Part shown: positions 47,671 to 57,389 of the stretch, piece after piece
How the letters are laid out: each line of letters opens with the position of its first letter
Numbering within the stretch: position 1 is the first letter of the stretch
Assembly: GCF_025642135.1 (NCBI RefSeq)
Contig: NZ_CP106793.1
Span: forward strand, 5,920,001-5,984,000
Length of the DNA: 64,000 bases
Direction of reading: 5' to 3'
Source: Streptomyces cynarae
Lineage (GTDB): Bacteria; Actinomycetota; Actinomycetes; Streptomycetales; Streptomycetaceae
Notes under the pieces: generated by a model
The model's database searches: none
What the model was told of the DNA's origin: nothing
Seen by the model: the letters and a program-made list of their open reading frames with translations, nothing else
Made by a program: the position numbers and the translations under genes

Positions 47671-47837
47671 GCTCCGCACCCATCGCAAGGTTCAGCACAG
47701 CGGGGCGCACGCCCCCCGTAAGGGTTAGGAGGATATCGGGGCGCTGACGGTTCCGCTCAAGGGCAGGTAAAACCACCTGCGGTCGGGCGTCGCGCGTCTT
47801 CCACCCCCGAACACGGTCTGCGGCCATCCCGAGACGG

Positions 47838-47877
47838 CGCGAAGCCCCCCGCCACTGGAGTGACGGAGGGCTTCGCG
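47838..47877 (-). terminator. Terminator of filP
   Basis: Outer 10-bp stem CGCGAAGCCC / GGGCTTCGCG with a partly paired interior, starting 28 bp after the filP stop (minus strand). Confidence 0.8.
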
Positions 47878-47904
47878 GATGTTCAGACGCCGTACGGCCC
47901 GGTG

Positions 47905-48840
47905 TTACCGGGACTGCTGCGCCGGGACCCCGCGCGAGATCGGCTCGTCCTCGGCCGGCGTGCCGGTCGCGGCGACCGCGGCGCCCGTGAGCGTCGCCAG
48001 CATCTCGCGGACGTTGGTGAGCTGGGCGTTGATGGAGTCGCGACGGTTCGTCAGCGCCGCCAGCTCGCGCTCGGATTCCGAACGGATGCGGTCGGCCTTG
48101 GCGTTCGCGTCCGCGACGATGTCCTCGGCCTGGCGCTGGGCCGTCTCCACCGTCTGGCGGGCGCGGCGGTCGGCGTCCGTGCGCAGCTTCTCCGCCTCCA
48201 GACGAAGCTGCTCGGCACGGTGCTCGATCTCCGCCAGGCGCTTCTCCGCCTTGGCCTGACGGGAGGCCAGGTCGCGCTCGGACTGCTCACGCCGCTTGGC
48301 GAGGTTCGTCTCGAAGTCGGCGGCGGCCTGGGCGGCCTTGGCGCGGGTCTCCTCGAAGAGGGCGTCCGCCTCCTCGCGCTTGGACTGGGCGTCCTTCTGG
48401 GCCTCGGCACGCAGCTGAGAGGCGTCGCTCTTGGCCTTCTCGACGATCCGGAGGCCCTCGTCCTCGGCCTTCGCCTTGCGGTCCGCGGCGAACGACTCCG
48501 CGTCGTTGCGCACCTGCTGGGCGGCCGACTCCGCGAGTTCGCGGTGCTGCTCGGCGGCGCGGCGGGCCTCCTCGCGCAGGTCCTTGGCCTCTTCCTCGGC
48601 GAGGCGGAGGATCTTCTCGACGCGCGCGCCGAGACCCGCGTAGGACGGCTCCGCGTCGCTGACGGCGGCCTGGGCGTTCTGCGTCTCGAGGTGGAGCTCC
48701 TCGATGCGCTTCTCCAGGGCGGTGATGCGGGCGAGAGCGCTGTCACGGTCGGAGACGAGCTTGGAGATCCGTTCGTCCACCTGAGCGCGGTCGTACCCAC
48801 GCCGCACAAGCTCGAAGCCGTAGGGGGAAGTGTCGCTCAT
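47905..48840 (-). CDS. filP: Filament-forming coiled-coil protein FilP
   Basis: 311 residues. A short DivIVA-like start (MSDTSPYGFELVRRGYDRAQVDERI) is followed by an almost continuous coiled coil rich in Ala, Glu, Lys and Arg (about 30-290) and a short flexible tail. FilP forms cytoskeletal filaments behind hyphal tips and gives hyphae stiffness; it interacts with DivIVA and works beside Scy. From memory it was first annotated as a cellulose-binding protein. Its own terminator follows, and scy lies upstream in the same direction with a 181-bp gap. Confidence 0.93.
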   Translation of the reverse strand: MSDTSPYGFELVRRGYDRAQVDERISKLVSDRDSALARITALEKRIEELHLETQNAQAAVSDAEPSYAGLGARVEKILRLAEEEAKDLREEARRAAEQHRELAESAAQQVRNDAESFAADRKAKAEDEGLRIVEKAKSDASQLRAEAQKDAQSKREEADALFEETRAKAAQAAADFETNLAKRREQSERDLASRQAKAEKRLAEIEHRAEQLRLEAEKLRTDADRRARQTVETAQRQAEDIVADANAKADRIRSESERELAALTNRRDSINAQLTNVREMLATLTGAAVAATGTPAEDEPISRGVPAQQSR

Positions 48841-49021
48841 GGGGTTCCTGTCGAATGAGACCGGTGAGGTGATAGGGGAATCCTAGGGCGCAAAGCGGCG
48901 TGTCATCGAGCGGATGCGTGTTTGATCTGGAGAATGACACTCCTTTTGGGTGGCTGAGCTGTCGGGGGGCTTGCCAGGAGCTGCACGAAGCCTCCCGGCA
49001 AGCATAGAACGGCGCTTCTGG

Positions 49022-52000
49022 CTAGCCTTCTGACGCCTTGCCACCCGAACGAGGTGCACCCACGGTGGCGCCCGCCTTGACACCCGAGTCCTTGCCGACG
49101 GACGGCGCCTCGAAGGACTCGAGCGCCTCCAGGACGTCCTGGACACGGGAGATCTCCGCGTTGATGTCCTCCCGCCGGCGCACCAGGATCTCCAGCTCCC
49201 GCTTGCCCTCCTCGACGGCCTTGCGGGCCTCGCGGATCGCCTCGGCCTTGATCTGCTCGGCCTCGGCGACCAGCGTGGCCTTCTTCTGCTCGGCCTCCTT
49301 GAGCAGCCCCTCGGCCTTCTTGACGGCGGCGATACGGACCTTGCCCGCCTCGGAGTTGGCCTCCGACAGCAGCTCCTTCGCCTGCGCCTTGGCCTTCTCC
49401 AGCTGCTCCTCGGCGGCCTTGACGAGTGCGTCGCAGCGCTCGCCCGCCGACTTCATCGTCTCGGCCGACTCGCGCCGCGCCCGCTCGTGCAGCTCCTCGA
49501 TCTCGGCGGTGATGCGCTCGCGCAGCTCCTGAGCGCGCTCCCGGATCTGAGCGGCGTCCCGGCGCGCACCGACGAGCAGTTCGTCCGCGTCCGCCCGGGC
49601 CCGCTCCACCAGGGTGTTGCCCTCGACCGTCGCCTCGGCGACCAGGCGGTCGGCCTCCGTGCGGGCGGCACCCACCATCGTGTCGGCCTGCGCCTCGGCG
49701 TCCGCGGTCGTCTTGCGGGCCGTCTGCTGGGCCTCCGTGAGGAGCTTGTCGGCCTCGGCGGCGGTCTCCGTGATGAGCTTGTCCACCTGCTCGGCCGCCT
49801 CGGAACGCCGCTTGTTGGCGTCCTTGCGGGCCTCGTCCAGGGTGCGCTCGGCCTCCTCGCGGGCCGCCGTCGTGATCCGCTCGGCCTCCGCCTCAGCATC
49901 CGCCTTGACCCGCTCGGACTCGGTGCGGATCCGCTCGGCGTGCGCCTGCGCGGATCCGACCGTCTCGGCGGCCTCGGCGCGCAGCCGCTCCGCCTCGTCG
50001 GTGGCGTCCGACAGCAGCTTCTCCGCCTTGGCCACGGACTCCGCGCGCACCCGCTCGGTCTCGGCGGCGGTCTCCGTGGTGAGCCGCTCGGCCTCCGCGC
50101 GCGCCTCGGTGATGAGGGTGTCCGCCTGCGTGGCCGCGTCCGACCGGATCCGGTTGGCGTCCTCGCGCGCCTCCGCACGGGTGCGTGCCGCCGCCTGGTC
50201 GGCCTCGGCGAGAGCGTCCGACGCCTCGGTCCGCACGCGCTGCGCGTGCTCGGCGGCGTCCGTACGGAGCTGCTCCGCCTCGGCGATCGCCTCCGAAACC
50301 GTCCGCTCCGCCAGCGACTTGGCGGCCTCCGACTCCTCGGTGGCCTGCCGCCGGATGCGGTTCGCGTCCTCGGTGGCCCGCTCGCGCTCCGCGTAGGCGT
50401 CGGAGCGGACCCGGTCGGCCTCCTCCTGCGCCTCGGTGCGCGTACGCTCCGCCGCGTGCTCGGCGGCCGAGCGCAGGCCGGTGATCTCCTCCTGCGCCTG
50501 CTCCTGCAGCCCGGCCACGGAGTCCCGCACCTGCTGGGCGTGCTGTTCGGCCGCCGACACCATCTCCGTGGCGCGCCGATCGGCCTCCTCCACCAGCCGT
50601 ACGGCCTCGGCCTGGGCCTCCTCGACCCGGGCGCGCGCCACCGCGAGCAGCTCCTCGCTCTGCTCCCGGGCGCGCTCACGCTCCTGGTCGGCCTCCTGGC
50701 GGGCGGCGCCGAGGAGTTCCTCGGCCTCCCGGCGGCGCCGGGCGGCCTCCTCCTGGGCGGCGGCCAGTGTCTCCGAGGCCTCCGTGCTCAGCCGCTCGGC
50801 CGCGGCCTGCGCCTCCGCGCGAACCCGGTCGGCGGTGTCCTGCGCCTCCGACTTCAGCCGCTCGGCCTCGGCCGCGGCCTCCGAGCGCAGTCGGACGGCG
50901 ATGGCCTCGCCCTCCGCGCGTGAGGCCGACGCGTCCGAGGCGGCCTCCGTGCGCAGCCGCTCGGCCTCGGCCTCGGCCTGTGCCTGCAGCGTACGAATGC
51001 GCTCGGAGGACTCCGTGCGCAGCCGGTCGGTCTCCTCTGCGGCCTCCCGGCGGATCCGCTCCGCCTCCGCACGGGCGTCGGAGAGGGCCTGCTCGGCCGA
51101 GGCGAGCCGCTGCTCGGCCTCCGACTGCAGGCGGGCCAGCTCCTCGGCGGCCTCCGCGCGGCGCGCCTCCACGGCCCGCTCGCTCTCCTCGCGCAGGGCG
51201 CGGGCGACCTTCTCGGCCTCCTCCTTGATCGCGTCCGCCAGCTCGACGGCCTCGGCGCGCTGGGTCTCGGCCTCCTTGCGGGTGCGCTCCAGGGCCTCCT
51301 CCGCCTGGCGGCGCAGCATCGTGGCGCGCTCGATGGCCTCGGTGCGGACCTTCTCGCTGTCGGCGGTGGCGGTGGTGCGCAGCTCGTCCGCGTCGGCCTT
51401 CGCCTTGGCGAGCAGCTCCTCGGCGGTCTTGGCCGCCTCCTCGATCTGCTGGACGGCCTCTCGGCGCGCCTCGGCGCGGATCTTCTCGCCCTCGGCGACC
51501 GCCTCGGCGCGCAAGTGCTCGGCCTCGCCGCGCAGCCGGCGGGCCTCCTCCTGGAGCTCGACCGTCTTGGCGCGGTACTCCTTGGTGTCGTCCTTGGCGG
51601 CGCCCTTGAGCTGCTCGGCGATGTCGTGCGCCTCGGCGCGCAGCCGGTCCGCCTCGGCCTCGGCCTCCTTGCGGATCCGGTCGGCCTCCTCGGCGGCGGC
51701 CTTGGTGGTCGCCGCGGCGTCCTGAGACGCCTTGTTGAGGACCTCCTCGGCCGTACGGGCCGCCTTGCCGAGCTGGGAGGCGGTCTCCTCGGCCGTGATC
51801 GTGCGGGCCTTCTCGGCGGCCTCCGCGACGATCTTCTCGGCCTCGGCGCGCGCGTCCGCGACGACCTGCTCGGCCTCGGCCTTCGTGGCCTCGGCCTCCT
51901 TGGTGGCCTCGCTGACCAGCCGGGCGACCTGCTCCTTGGCGGTACGGGTGCGCTGCTCGCCCTCCGTCTCGGCGGTCGAAAGGGCCTTGGCGGCGGCCTC

Positions 52001-52870
52001 CTTCGCCTCCGTGACGACCTTGTCGGCCTGGGCGCGGGCCTCGCGCAGCGCGGCCTCCGCCTCGGCCATCCGCTGCTCGGCGGCCCGGCTCAGCTCGGAC
52101 GCCTGCCGACGGGCGGCCTCGGACTCGGTGGCGGAGCTGGAGCGCAGCTGCTCGGCGTGGTCGGTGGCCTCCTGGGCCTGGGTGGAGGCGGCGTTCAGCA
52201 GCCGTTCGGCGTCCGCGCGGGCGCGGCGCAGGATCTGGTCGGCCTCCGCACGGGCGGACTCGGCGTCGCTCTGCAGCCGCTGCCGGGCCTCGGTGACCAG
52301 CCGCTCGGCCTCGGCGCGGGCGGCGGCGAGGGCCTGCTCGGCCTCGGCGCGGGACTCCTCGACAAGGCGGCGGGCCTGGGCCTCGGAGCGGGCGCGCAGC
52401 TGCTCCGCCCAGGCCACGTTCTCGTTGACGTGCGACTCGACGGTCGCCCGGCGCTCGGCCAGCTCCTGGTCGAGCTGCTGGCGGCGGGCGACCGCCTCCG
52501 CGTGCAGCTCCGCCTGGAGGCGGGCGGCCTGCTCGGCGTGCTCCTGGAGGATGCGCTGGGTCTGCGCACGGGCCTGGCTGAGCTCGCGCTCGGCCTCCGC
52601 CCGCAGCTGGTCCGCCTGCATCTGGGCGGTGCGCAGCATCTGCTCGGCCTGGTAGCCGATGTCGGCCCCGTCGTACGCGGGACGGGACATGAGAGTGCGG
52701 CGCGCCTCGTGCAGCTTGGCGCGCAGCACCTCGACCTGGTAGCCGAGGTCCTCGGCGTGCTGGATCGCCTTTTCCCGCTCGGTCTTCAGCCGCTCCATCT
52801 CGGCCTCGAACCGAGAGAGGTGGTCGACGTCAGCCGCCGGCTCTCGCTCCTGGCGTTCGTAGCCCCGCAC
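49022..52870 (-). CDS. scy: Giant coiled-coil polarity protein Scy
   Basis: 1,282 residues, almost entirely coiled coil. The N-terminus (MRGYERQEREPAADVDHLSRFEAEMERLK, given here only in part as RGYERQEREPAADVDHLSRF) is conserved in Streptomyces Scy; the rest consists of repeated blocks of the type A-E-R-L-R-x-E-A, known as an unusual 51-residue coiled-coil repeat. Scy organises the tip polarisation complex with DivIVA and FilP. GTG 52870 is preferred; an in-frame TTG at 52900 would add ten residues. The repetitive codon pattern creates long open frames on the opposite strand that are not genes. Confidence 0.92.
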   Translation of the reverse strand: MRGYERQEREPAADVDHLSRFEAEMERLKTEREKAIQHAEDLGYQVEVLRAKLHEARRTLMSRPAYDGADIGYQAEQMLRTAQMQADQLRAEAERELSQARAQTQRILQEHAEQAARLQAELHAEAVARRQQLDQELAERRATVESHVNENVAWAEQLRARSEAQARRLVEESRAEAEQALAAARAEAERLVTEARQRLQSDAESARAEADQILRRARADAERLLNAASTQAQEATDHAEQLRSSSATESEAARRQASELSRAAEQRMAEAEAALREARAQADKVVTEAKEAAAKALSTAETEGEQRTRTAKEQVARLVSEATKEAEATKAEAEQVVADARAEAEKIVAEAAEKARTITAEETASQLGKAARTAEEVLNKASQDAAATTKAAAEEADRIRKEAEAEADRLRAEAHDIAEQLKGAAKDDTKEYRAKTVELQEEARRLRGEAEHLRAEAVAEGEKIRAEARREAVQQIEEAAKTAEELLAKAKADADELRTTATADSEKVRTEAIERATMLRRQAEEALERTRKEAETQRAEAVELADAIKEEAEKVARALREESERAVEARRAEAAEELARLQSEAEQRLASAEQALSDARAEAERIRREAAEETDRLRTESSERIRTLQAQAEAEAERLRTEAASDASASRAEGEAIAVRLRSEAAAEAERLKSEAQDTADRVRAEAQAAAERLSTEASETLAAAQEEAARRRREAEELLGAARQEADQERERAREQSEELLAVARARVEEAQAEAVRLVEEADRRATEMVSAAEQHAQQVRDSVAGLQEQAQEEITGLRSAAEHAAERTRTEAQEEADRVRSDAYAERERATEDANRIRRQATEESEAAKSLAERTVSEAIAEAEQLRTDAAEHAQRVRTEASDALAEADQAAARTRAEAREDANRIRSDAATQADTLITEARAEAERLTTETAAETERVRAESVAKAEKLLSDATDEAERLRAEAAETVGSAQAHAERIRTESERVKADAEAEAERITTAAREEAERTLDEARKDANKRRSEAAEQVDKLITETAAEADKLLTEAQQTARKTTADAEAQADTMVGAARTEADRLVAEATVEGNTLVERARADADELLVGARRDAAQIRERAQELRERITAEIEELHERARRESAETMKSAGERCDALVKAAEEQLEKAKAQAKELLSEANSEAGKVRIAAVKKAEGLLKEAEQKKATLVAEAEQIKAEAIREARKAVEEGKRELEILVRRREDINAEISRVQDVLEALESFEAPSVGKDSGVKAGATVGAPRSGGKASEG

Positions 52871-53103
52871 TGCGCGGTCCCATCCGTCCCCTGGTCGCAA
52901 GTCTCTCCAAACGAGCTCCGTCCATCCGCCGAACGGGGCCCCCGGGGAATGGTGTCAGATCAACGGCGGAGCATGGGCTGCTGCCCCGGCGCTCGTCCCC
53001 CGAAACCCGGACCCCGGCACGTCCCGCCGGTGTCACGGCGGGACCCGGTCGCCCTGGTGGAGCGGCGACCGCCCCCAACCCTACCGGCCCCTATGTACGG
53101 GAG

Positions 53104-53544
53104 TCAGTGCTCAGGTGTCTCAACGGCCGCCGATGTGACCAGTTCTGTGAGAACGCCGTGGCAGTCCTTGGGGTGCAGGAAGGTGATCCGCGAGCCCATG
53201 GAGCCGCGCCGCGGCTCGTCGTACAGCACCCGCACGCCCTTGTCCCTGATGTCGGTGGAGTCGCCGTCCACGTCCGCCGTGCCGAAGGCGATGTGGTGCA
53301 CGCCCTCGCCGTTCTTCGCGAGCCACTTGGCGACGGTGGAGTCCTCGCGGATGGGTTCCAGCAGCTGCAGGTAGGAGGCGCCGCCGTCGTCCGTGTTGTT
53401 GATCTTCAGCATGGCCTCGCGGACACCCTGTTCCTCGTTGACCTCGGTGTGGAACACGGAGAAGCCGTACGTCGAGGTGTAGAACTCGACGGTCTTCTCG
53501 AGGTCGAAACAGGCGATTCCGATGTGGTCGATTCGCGTCAGCAT
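53104..53544 (-). CDS. mce: Methylmalonyl-CoA epimerase
   Basis: 146 residues, vicinal-oxygen-chelate fold. It interconverts (2S)- and (2R)-methylmalonyl-CoA. Metal-binding residues appear in MLTRIDHIGIACFDLEKTVEFY, the central LQLLEPI and GEGVHHIAFGTADV, and the C-terminal FLHPKDCHGVLTELV. It is divergent from a thiolase gene and close to meaB, the conserved Streptomyces cluster for branched and odd-chain acyl-CoA metabolism. Confidence 0.95.
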   Translation of the reverse strand: MLTRIDHIGIACFDLEKTVEFYTSTYGFSVFHTEVNEEQGVREAMLKINNTDDGGASYLQLLEPIREDSTVAKWLAKNGEGVHHIAFGTADVDGDSTDIRDKGVRVLYDEPRRGSMGSRITFLHPKDCHGVLTELVTSAAVETPEH

Positions 53545-53692
53545 GGATTCAGTGCAGCGCTCCTCGTGTGGTTACGCAACGTGCGCGCGATCACACTGAC
53601 AGCCCGGTGACGGTTTGCCCTACCGCTCAGTACATTCGAAGTAAACCCTCGTTCACTCCTCGGCTGTGCAGGCCGGAAGGGGATCGCAGCTC

Positions 53693-54895
53693 ATGTCTGG
53701 AACGAACAGCACGACCAGCGTCATCGTCGCGGGTGCCCGCACCCCGATGGGGCGGCTGCTCGGCTCGCTGAAGTCCTTCTCCGGAGCCGACCTCGGCGGC
53801 TTCGCGATCAAGGCCGCCCTCGACCGTGCGGGGATCGGTGGCGACCAGGTGCAGTACGTCATCATGGGCCAGGTGCTGCAGGCCGGGGCCGGGCAGATCC
53901 CGGCACGTCAGGCCGCGGTCAAGGCGGGCATCCCGATGAGCGTCCCGGCTCTGACGATCAACAAGGTGTGTCTGTCGGGTCTCGACGCGATCGCGCTCGC
54001 GGACCAGTTGATCCGTGCGGGTGAGTTCGACGTGATCGTCGCGGGCGGCCAGGAGTCCATGACCAACGCCCCCCACCTGCTGCCGAAGTCCCGGGAGGGC
54101 TTCAAGTACGGCGCGGTCCAGATGCTGGACGCGATGGCGTACGACGGGCTGACCGACTCCTTCGAGGGCATCGCCATGGGCGAGTCCACCGAGAAGCACA
54201 ACACCCGCCTCGGCATCGGCCGCCCGGAGCAGGACGGGATCGCCGCCCTCTCCCACCAGCGGGCCGCCGCCGCACAGAAGAACGGCGTCTTCGAGGCGGA
54301 GATCACCCCGGTGGAGATCCCGCAGCGCAAGGGCGAGCCGGTCCTCTTCGCGAAGGACGAGGGCATCCGCGGCGACACGACGGTGGAGTCGCTGGGCAAG
54401 CTGCGGCCGGCGTTCAGCAAGGACGGCACGATCACGGCCGGTTCCTCCTCGCAGATCTCGGACGGTGCGGCGGCCGTGGTCGTGATGAGCAAGGCCAAGG
54501 CGCAGGAGCTGGGCCTGGACTGGATCGCGGAGATCGGCGCCCACGGCAACGTGGCGGGGCCGGACAACTCCCTGCAGTCGCAGCCGTCCAACGCGATCCA
54601 GCACGCCCTGAAGAAGGAGGGCCTGGAGGTCGCCGACCTCGACCTGATCGAGATCAACGAGGCCTTCGCGGCGGTCGCCGTGCAGTCAATGAAGGACCTT
54701 GGGGTTTCCATCGAAAAGGTGAATGTCAATGGCGGCGCCATTGCCCTGGGTCACCCGATCGGGATGTCCGGCGCCCGGCTCGTCCTGCACCTCGCACTGG
54801 AGCTGAAGCGGCGCGGCGGCGGCGTGGGTGCGGCGGCGCTGTGCGGGGGCGGCGGCCAGGGTGACGCGCTGATCGTGCGGGTACCCAAGGCCTGA
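53693..54895 (+). CDS. Acetyl-CoA C-acetyltransferase (thiolase)
   Basis: 400 residues. Active sites are Cys93 in [11 protein letters not shown], the His in [17 protein letters not shown] and the second Cys in [11 protein letters not shown]. The short-chain biosynthetic type condenses two acetyl-CoA. ATG 53693 gives [20 protein letters not shown]; an in-frame ATG at 53666 would add nine unlikely residues. It may supply acetoacetyl-CoA for the ethylmalonyl-CoA route together with the 3-hydroxybutyryl-CoA dehydrogenase. Confidence 0.94.
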   Translation: MSGTNSTTSVIVAGARTPMGRLLGSLKSFSGADLGGFAIKAALDRAGIGGDQVQYVIMGQVLQAGAGQIPARQAAVKAGIPMSVPALTINKVCLSGLDAIALADQLIRAGEFDVIVAGGQESMTNAPHLLPKSREGFKYGAVQMLDAMAYDGLTDSFEGIAMGESTEKHNTRLGIGRPEQDGIAALSHQRAAAAQKNGVFEAEITPVEIPQRKGEPVLFAKDEGIRGDTTVESLGKLRPAFSKDGTITAGSSSQISDGAAAVVVMSKAKAQELGLDWIAEIGAHGNVAGPDNSLQSQPSNAIQHALKKEGLEVADLDLIEINEAFAAVAVQSMKDLGVSIEKVNVNGGAIALGHPIGMSGARLVLHLALELKRRGGGVGAAALCGGGGQGDALIVRVPKA

Positions 54896-54942
54896 GCACC
54901 CTTGAACCGACCTCTTTGCGTGAACACGTGAACGGAGCTGTG

Positions 54943-55899
54943 ATGCAGGACGTCTCCTCGCTGGTGGCCCAGGCCAGGGAAGGCCGGCCGCGGGCCGTGG
55001 CCCGGTTGATCTCCCTGGTGGAGGGGGCGTCCCCGCAGCTCAGGGAGGTCATGGCGGCGCTGGCCCCGCTGACGGGCAACGCATATGTGGTGGGCCTCAC
55101 GGGATCGCCGGGCGTCGGCAAGTCCACGTCCACCTCGGCGCTCGTGACCGCGTACCGCAAGCAGGGCAAGCGGGTCGGCGTGCTCGCCGTCGACCCGTCG
55201 TCGCCCTTCTCGGGCGGCGCCCTGCTCGGCGACCGGGTGCGGATGTCGGAGCACGCCTCAGACCCCGGCGTCTACATCCGCTCGATGGCCACGCGCGGCC
55301 ACCTGGGCGGTCTGGCGTGGGCGGCCCCGCAGGCGATCCGCGTCCTGGACGCGGCGGGCTGCGACGTGATCCTGGTGGAGACGGTCGGCGTCGGCCAGTC
55401 GGAGGTCGAGATCGCCTCCCAGGCGGACACCTCGGTCGTCCTGCTGGCTCCCGGCATGGGCGACGGCATCCAGGCGGCGAAGGCGGGCATCCTCGAGATC
55501 GGTGACGTGTACGTCGTCAACAAGGCCGACCGGGACGGCGCGGACGCCACCGCGCGTGAGCTGAACCACATGCTGGGCCTGGGCGAGTCGCGGGCTCCCG
55601 GCGACTGGCGCCCGCCGATCGTGAAGACGGTCGCGGCCCGTGCCGAGGGCGTCGACGAGGTCGTGGAGGCGCTGGAGAAGCACCGGGCGTGGATGGAGGA
55701 GCGCGGAGTCCTGGCGGAACGCCGCCTGGCCCGCGCGGCCCACGAGGTCGAGACGATCGCGGTGACGGCACTGCGCGAACGCATCGGAGACCTCCACGGC
55801 GACCGCCGCCTGAGCGCGCTGGCGGAGCGGATCGTGTCGGGGGAGCTGGACCCGTACCGGGCGGCGGACGAACTGGTGGCGGGGCTGACGCAGGGCTGA
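54943..55899 (+). CDS. meaB: Methylmalonyl-CoA mutase-associated GTPase MeaB
   Basis: 318 residues, ArgK/MeaB family G3E GTPase that guards and loads B12-dependent acyl-CoA mutases. Walker A GSPGVGKST begins at Gly54; VDPSSPFSGGALLGDRVRM is the family switch region, and VVNKADRDGADATARE carries the NKxD base-recognition motif. ATG 54943 follows CGGAG; an in-frame TTG at 54916 adds nine residues. It follows the thiolase gene by 47 bp and is likely co-transcribed. Confidence 0.95.
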   Translation: MQDVSSLVAQAREGRPRAVARLISLVEGASPQLREVMAALAPLTGNAYVVGLTGSPGVGKSTSTSALVTAYRKQGKRVGVLAVDPSSPFSGGALLGDRVRMSEHASDPGVYIRSMATRGHLGGLAWAAPQAIRVLDAAGCDVILVETVGVGQSEVEIASQADTSVVLLAPGMGDGIQAAKAGILEIGDVYVVNKADRDGADATARELNHMLGLGESRAPGDWRPPIVKTVAARAEGVDEVVEALEKHRAWMEERGVLAERRLARAAHEVETIAVTALRERIGDLHGDRRLSALAERIVSGELDPYRAADELVAGLTQG

Positions 55900-56063
55900 C
55901 GGAAAAGTGCGTGGTCCGCACGCGGGTGCGTTGATACGTTGATCGGCATGTTCCGCCTCTTGGCCTAGGGCCCGCCCAGGACCGCGACCGACGAGCAGCA
56001 GTGGCTGTGGTCGTCGCGGCACTCCGGCGTCCCTTCATCGCCTCGAGCCGAGGAACTTTCCGC

Positions 56064-57356
56064 GTGTCCACGCCTCCTTCCGCTGCTTCCGTGCGGCCCT
56101 CCTACGCAGCCGTTCTCCGTGCCCCGCACGTCCGCCGTATCCTCGCCGCCTCCCTGGTCGCGCGGCTGTCGTACGGGACGGCTCCCCTCTCCGTGATGCT
56201 CGCCGTGACCCGGGCCAGCGGGTCGTACGCCGTGGCCGGGACGGTCCTGGCGCTGTTCGGGGCCACGACGGTCCTGCTGTCACCGCTGAGGGCGGCGTTC
56301 GTCGACCGCTACGGGCCCCGGCGGGCGCTCCTGACGACGGCCCTGCTCTACGCCTGCGTCCTGTGCCTGCTCGCGGTGGTCAGCCGGCGGCCCGGCGCCC
56401 CGGCGCTGCTGCTGGGCGCCCTGGGCGCCGCCGCCGGGGTCTTTCCGCCTCCGCTCGGGCCCACCGTGCGAGCCGTGTGGAGCGCCCTCTTCGACGACCG
56501 CCGGCTGGTGCAGCGGGCGTACGGACTCGATGCCGTGGTCGAGGAGCTGACGTTCGTCGCGGGCCCGCTGCTGGTCGGCATGACGGTCCGGTATGCACCA
56601 CCGGTGGCCGGAGTGGTGCTGAGCGCGCTGTTGGTGACGGCCGGGACGATCGCCTTCGTCGCCTCCCCGGGGGTGGCGCGTGTGCGGCCGCCCGCGGGGA
56701 CTCCGGCGCGCCTGATGCGCGGGCAGCTGCGGGGTGTGCGGGGACTGGCGCAGCCGGTGCTCGTGGCCGCGGGCGCCGGACTGGCCGTCGGCGCGCTGGA
56801 CCTCCTGGTTATGGCGTTCGCCGAGCAGCGAGGGTATGGCGACGACGTGGTGGCCTGGGTGCTCGCGGCACTGTCCGCGGGCAGCGCGGCCGGCGGGCTG
56901 CTGAACGGGGCTGTCGAGTGGCGGGGGAGCGCTCGGGTGCGCCTGCCGCTGCTGGGCGCGGCTCTGGGGCTGGCGGTGGCGGCGGCGGGGCTCGCACCGG
57001 GCCTCGGCGTCCTCACGGCGACGGTGATCTGCGCGGGCCTGTTCATCGCCCCGGCCCTGACGACGTCGTACCTGCTCGCGGACGAGTCGTCCCCCGCGGA
57101 CTTCCGCACCCAGGCGGGCGCCTGGGTGAACATGGCCGTGAACGGCGGCATCTCGGCGGGCTCCGCAGCGGTAGGGGCGTTGCTGGGGCATCTGCCGCTG
57201 GGGTGGTGCTTCGCGGTGCCGGGGGCGGTCACAGTGGCTGCTGCGGGCTTGGCCGCGGGTGGCCATCCCCGCGCCCGGAGGGGCGCGGGGCGTGGCATCA
57301 CGCGGCTCCGCCGCAGGGGCGCGACCAGCCACAACGGGCCCGCAGGTGAGCGCTGA
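56064..57356 (+). CDS. Major facilitator superfamily transporter
   Basis: 430 residues with about twelve membrane segments. Helix-loop signature FVDRYGPRRALL after helix 2 is the MFS motif A equivalent. GTG 56064 (MSTPPSAASVRPSYAAVLRAPHV) follows CGAGGAAC; the frame is open from 56001, but those residues are unlikely. The last 30 residues (RARRGAGRGITRLRRRGATS, then HNGPAGER) are encoded by a Streptomyces intergenic repeat, so the original C-terminus was probably shorter. Substrate unknown. Convergent with the MarR gene. Confidence 0.85.
   Translation: MSTPPSAASVRPSYAAVLRAPHVRRILAASLVARLSYGTAPLSVMLAVTRASGSYAVAGTVLALFGATTVLLSPLRAAFVDRYGPRRALLTTALLYACVLCLLAVVSRRPGAPALLLGALGAAAGVFPPPLGPTVRAVWSALFDDRRLVQRAYGLDAVVEELTFVAGPLLVGMTVRYAPPVAGVVLSALLVTAGTIAFVASPGVARVRPPAGTPARLMRGQLRGVRGLAQPVLVAAGAGLAVGALDLLVMAFAEQRGYGDDVVAWVLAALSAGSAAGGLLNGAVEWRGSARVRLPLLGAALGLAVAAAGLAPGLGVLTATVICAGLFIAPALTTSYLLADESSPADFRTQAGAWVNMAVNGGISAGSAAVGALLGHLPLGWCFAVPGAVTVAAAGLAAGGHPRARRGAGRGITRLRRRGATSHNGPAGER
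57319..57345. repeat. Dispersed Streptomyces repeat inside the MFS 3' end
   Basis: GCGCGACCAGCCACAACGGG followed by CCCGCAG, a sequence recalled as occurring many times between Streptomyces genes. Here it lies inside the last codons of the transporter gene. Confidence 0.6.
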
Positions 57357-57389
57357 CGCGCGCCCCCTGCGGCCCCGCGCGGCGGAGCG

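Noticed and set aside
45560..47827. 755-codon fusion of ABC ATPase region and permease on the minus strand
   Set aside because: The first part is out of frame relative to the intact ATPase; the permease has its own ATG at 46429 overlapping the ATPase stop.
49487..53374. Long plus-strand open frames opposite scy, including 49487-50923 and 51515-53374
   Set aside because: They mirror the coiled-coil codon pattern of Scy, have runs of Leu/Gly/Arg or Ser/Ala with no domain, and no ribosome-binding site; third-position G+C explains the open frames.
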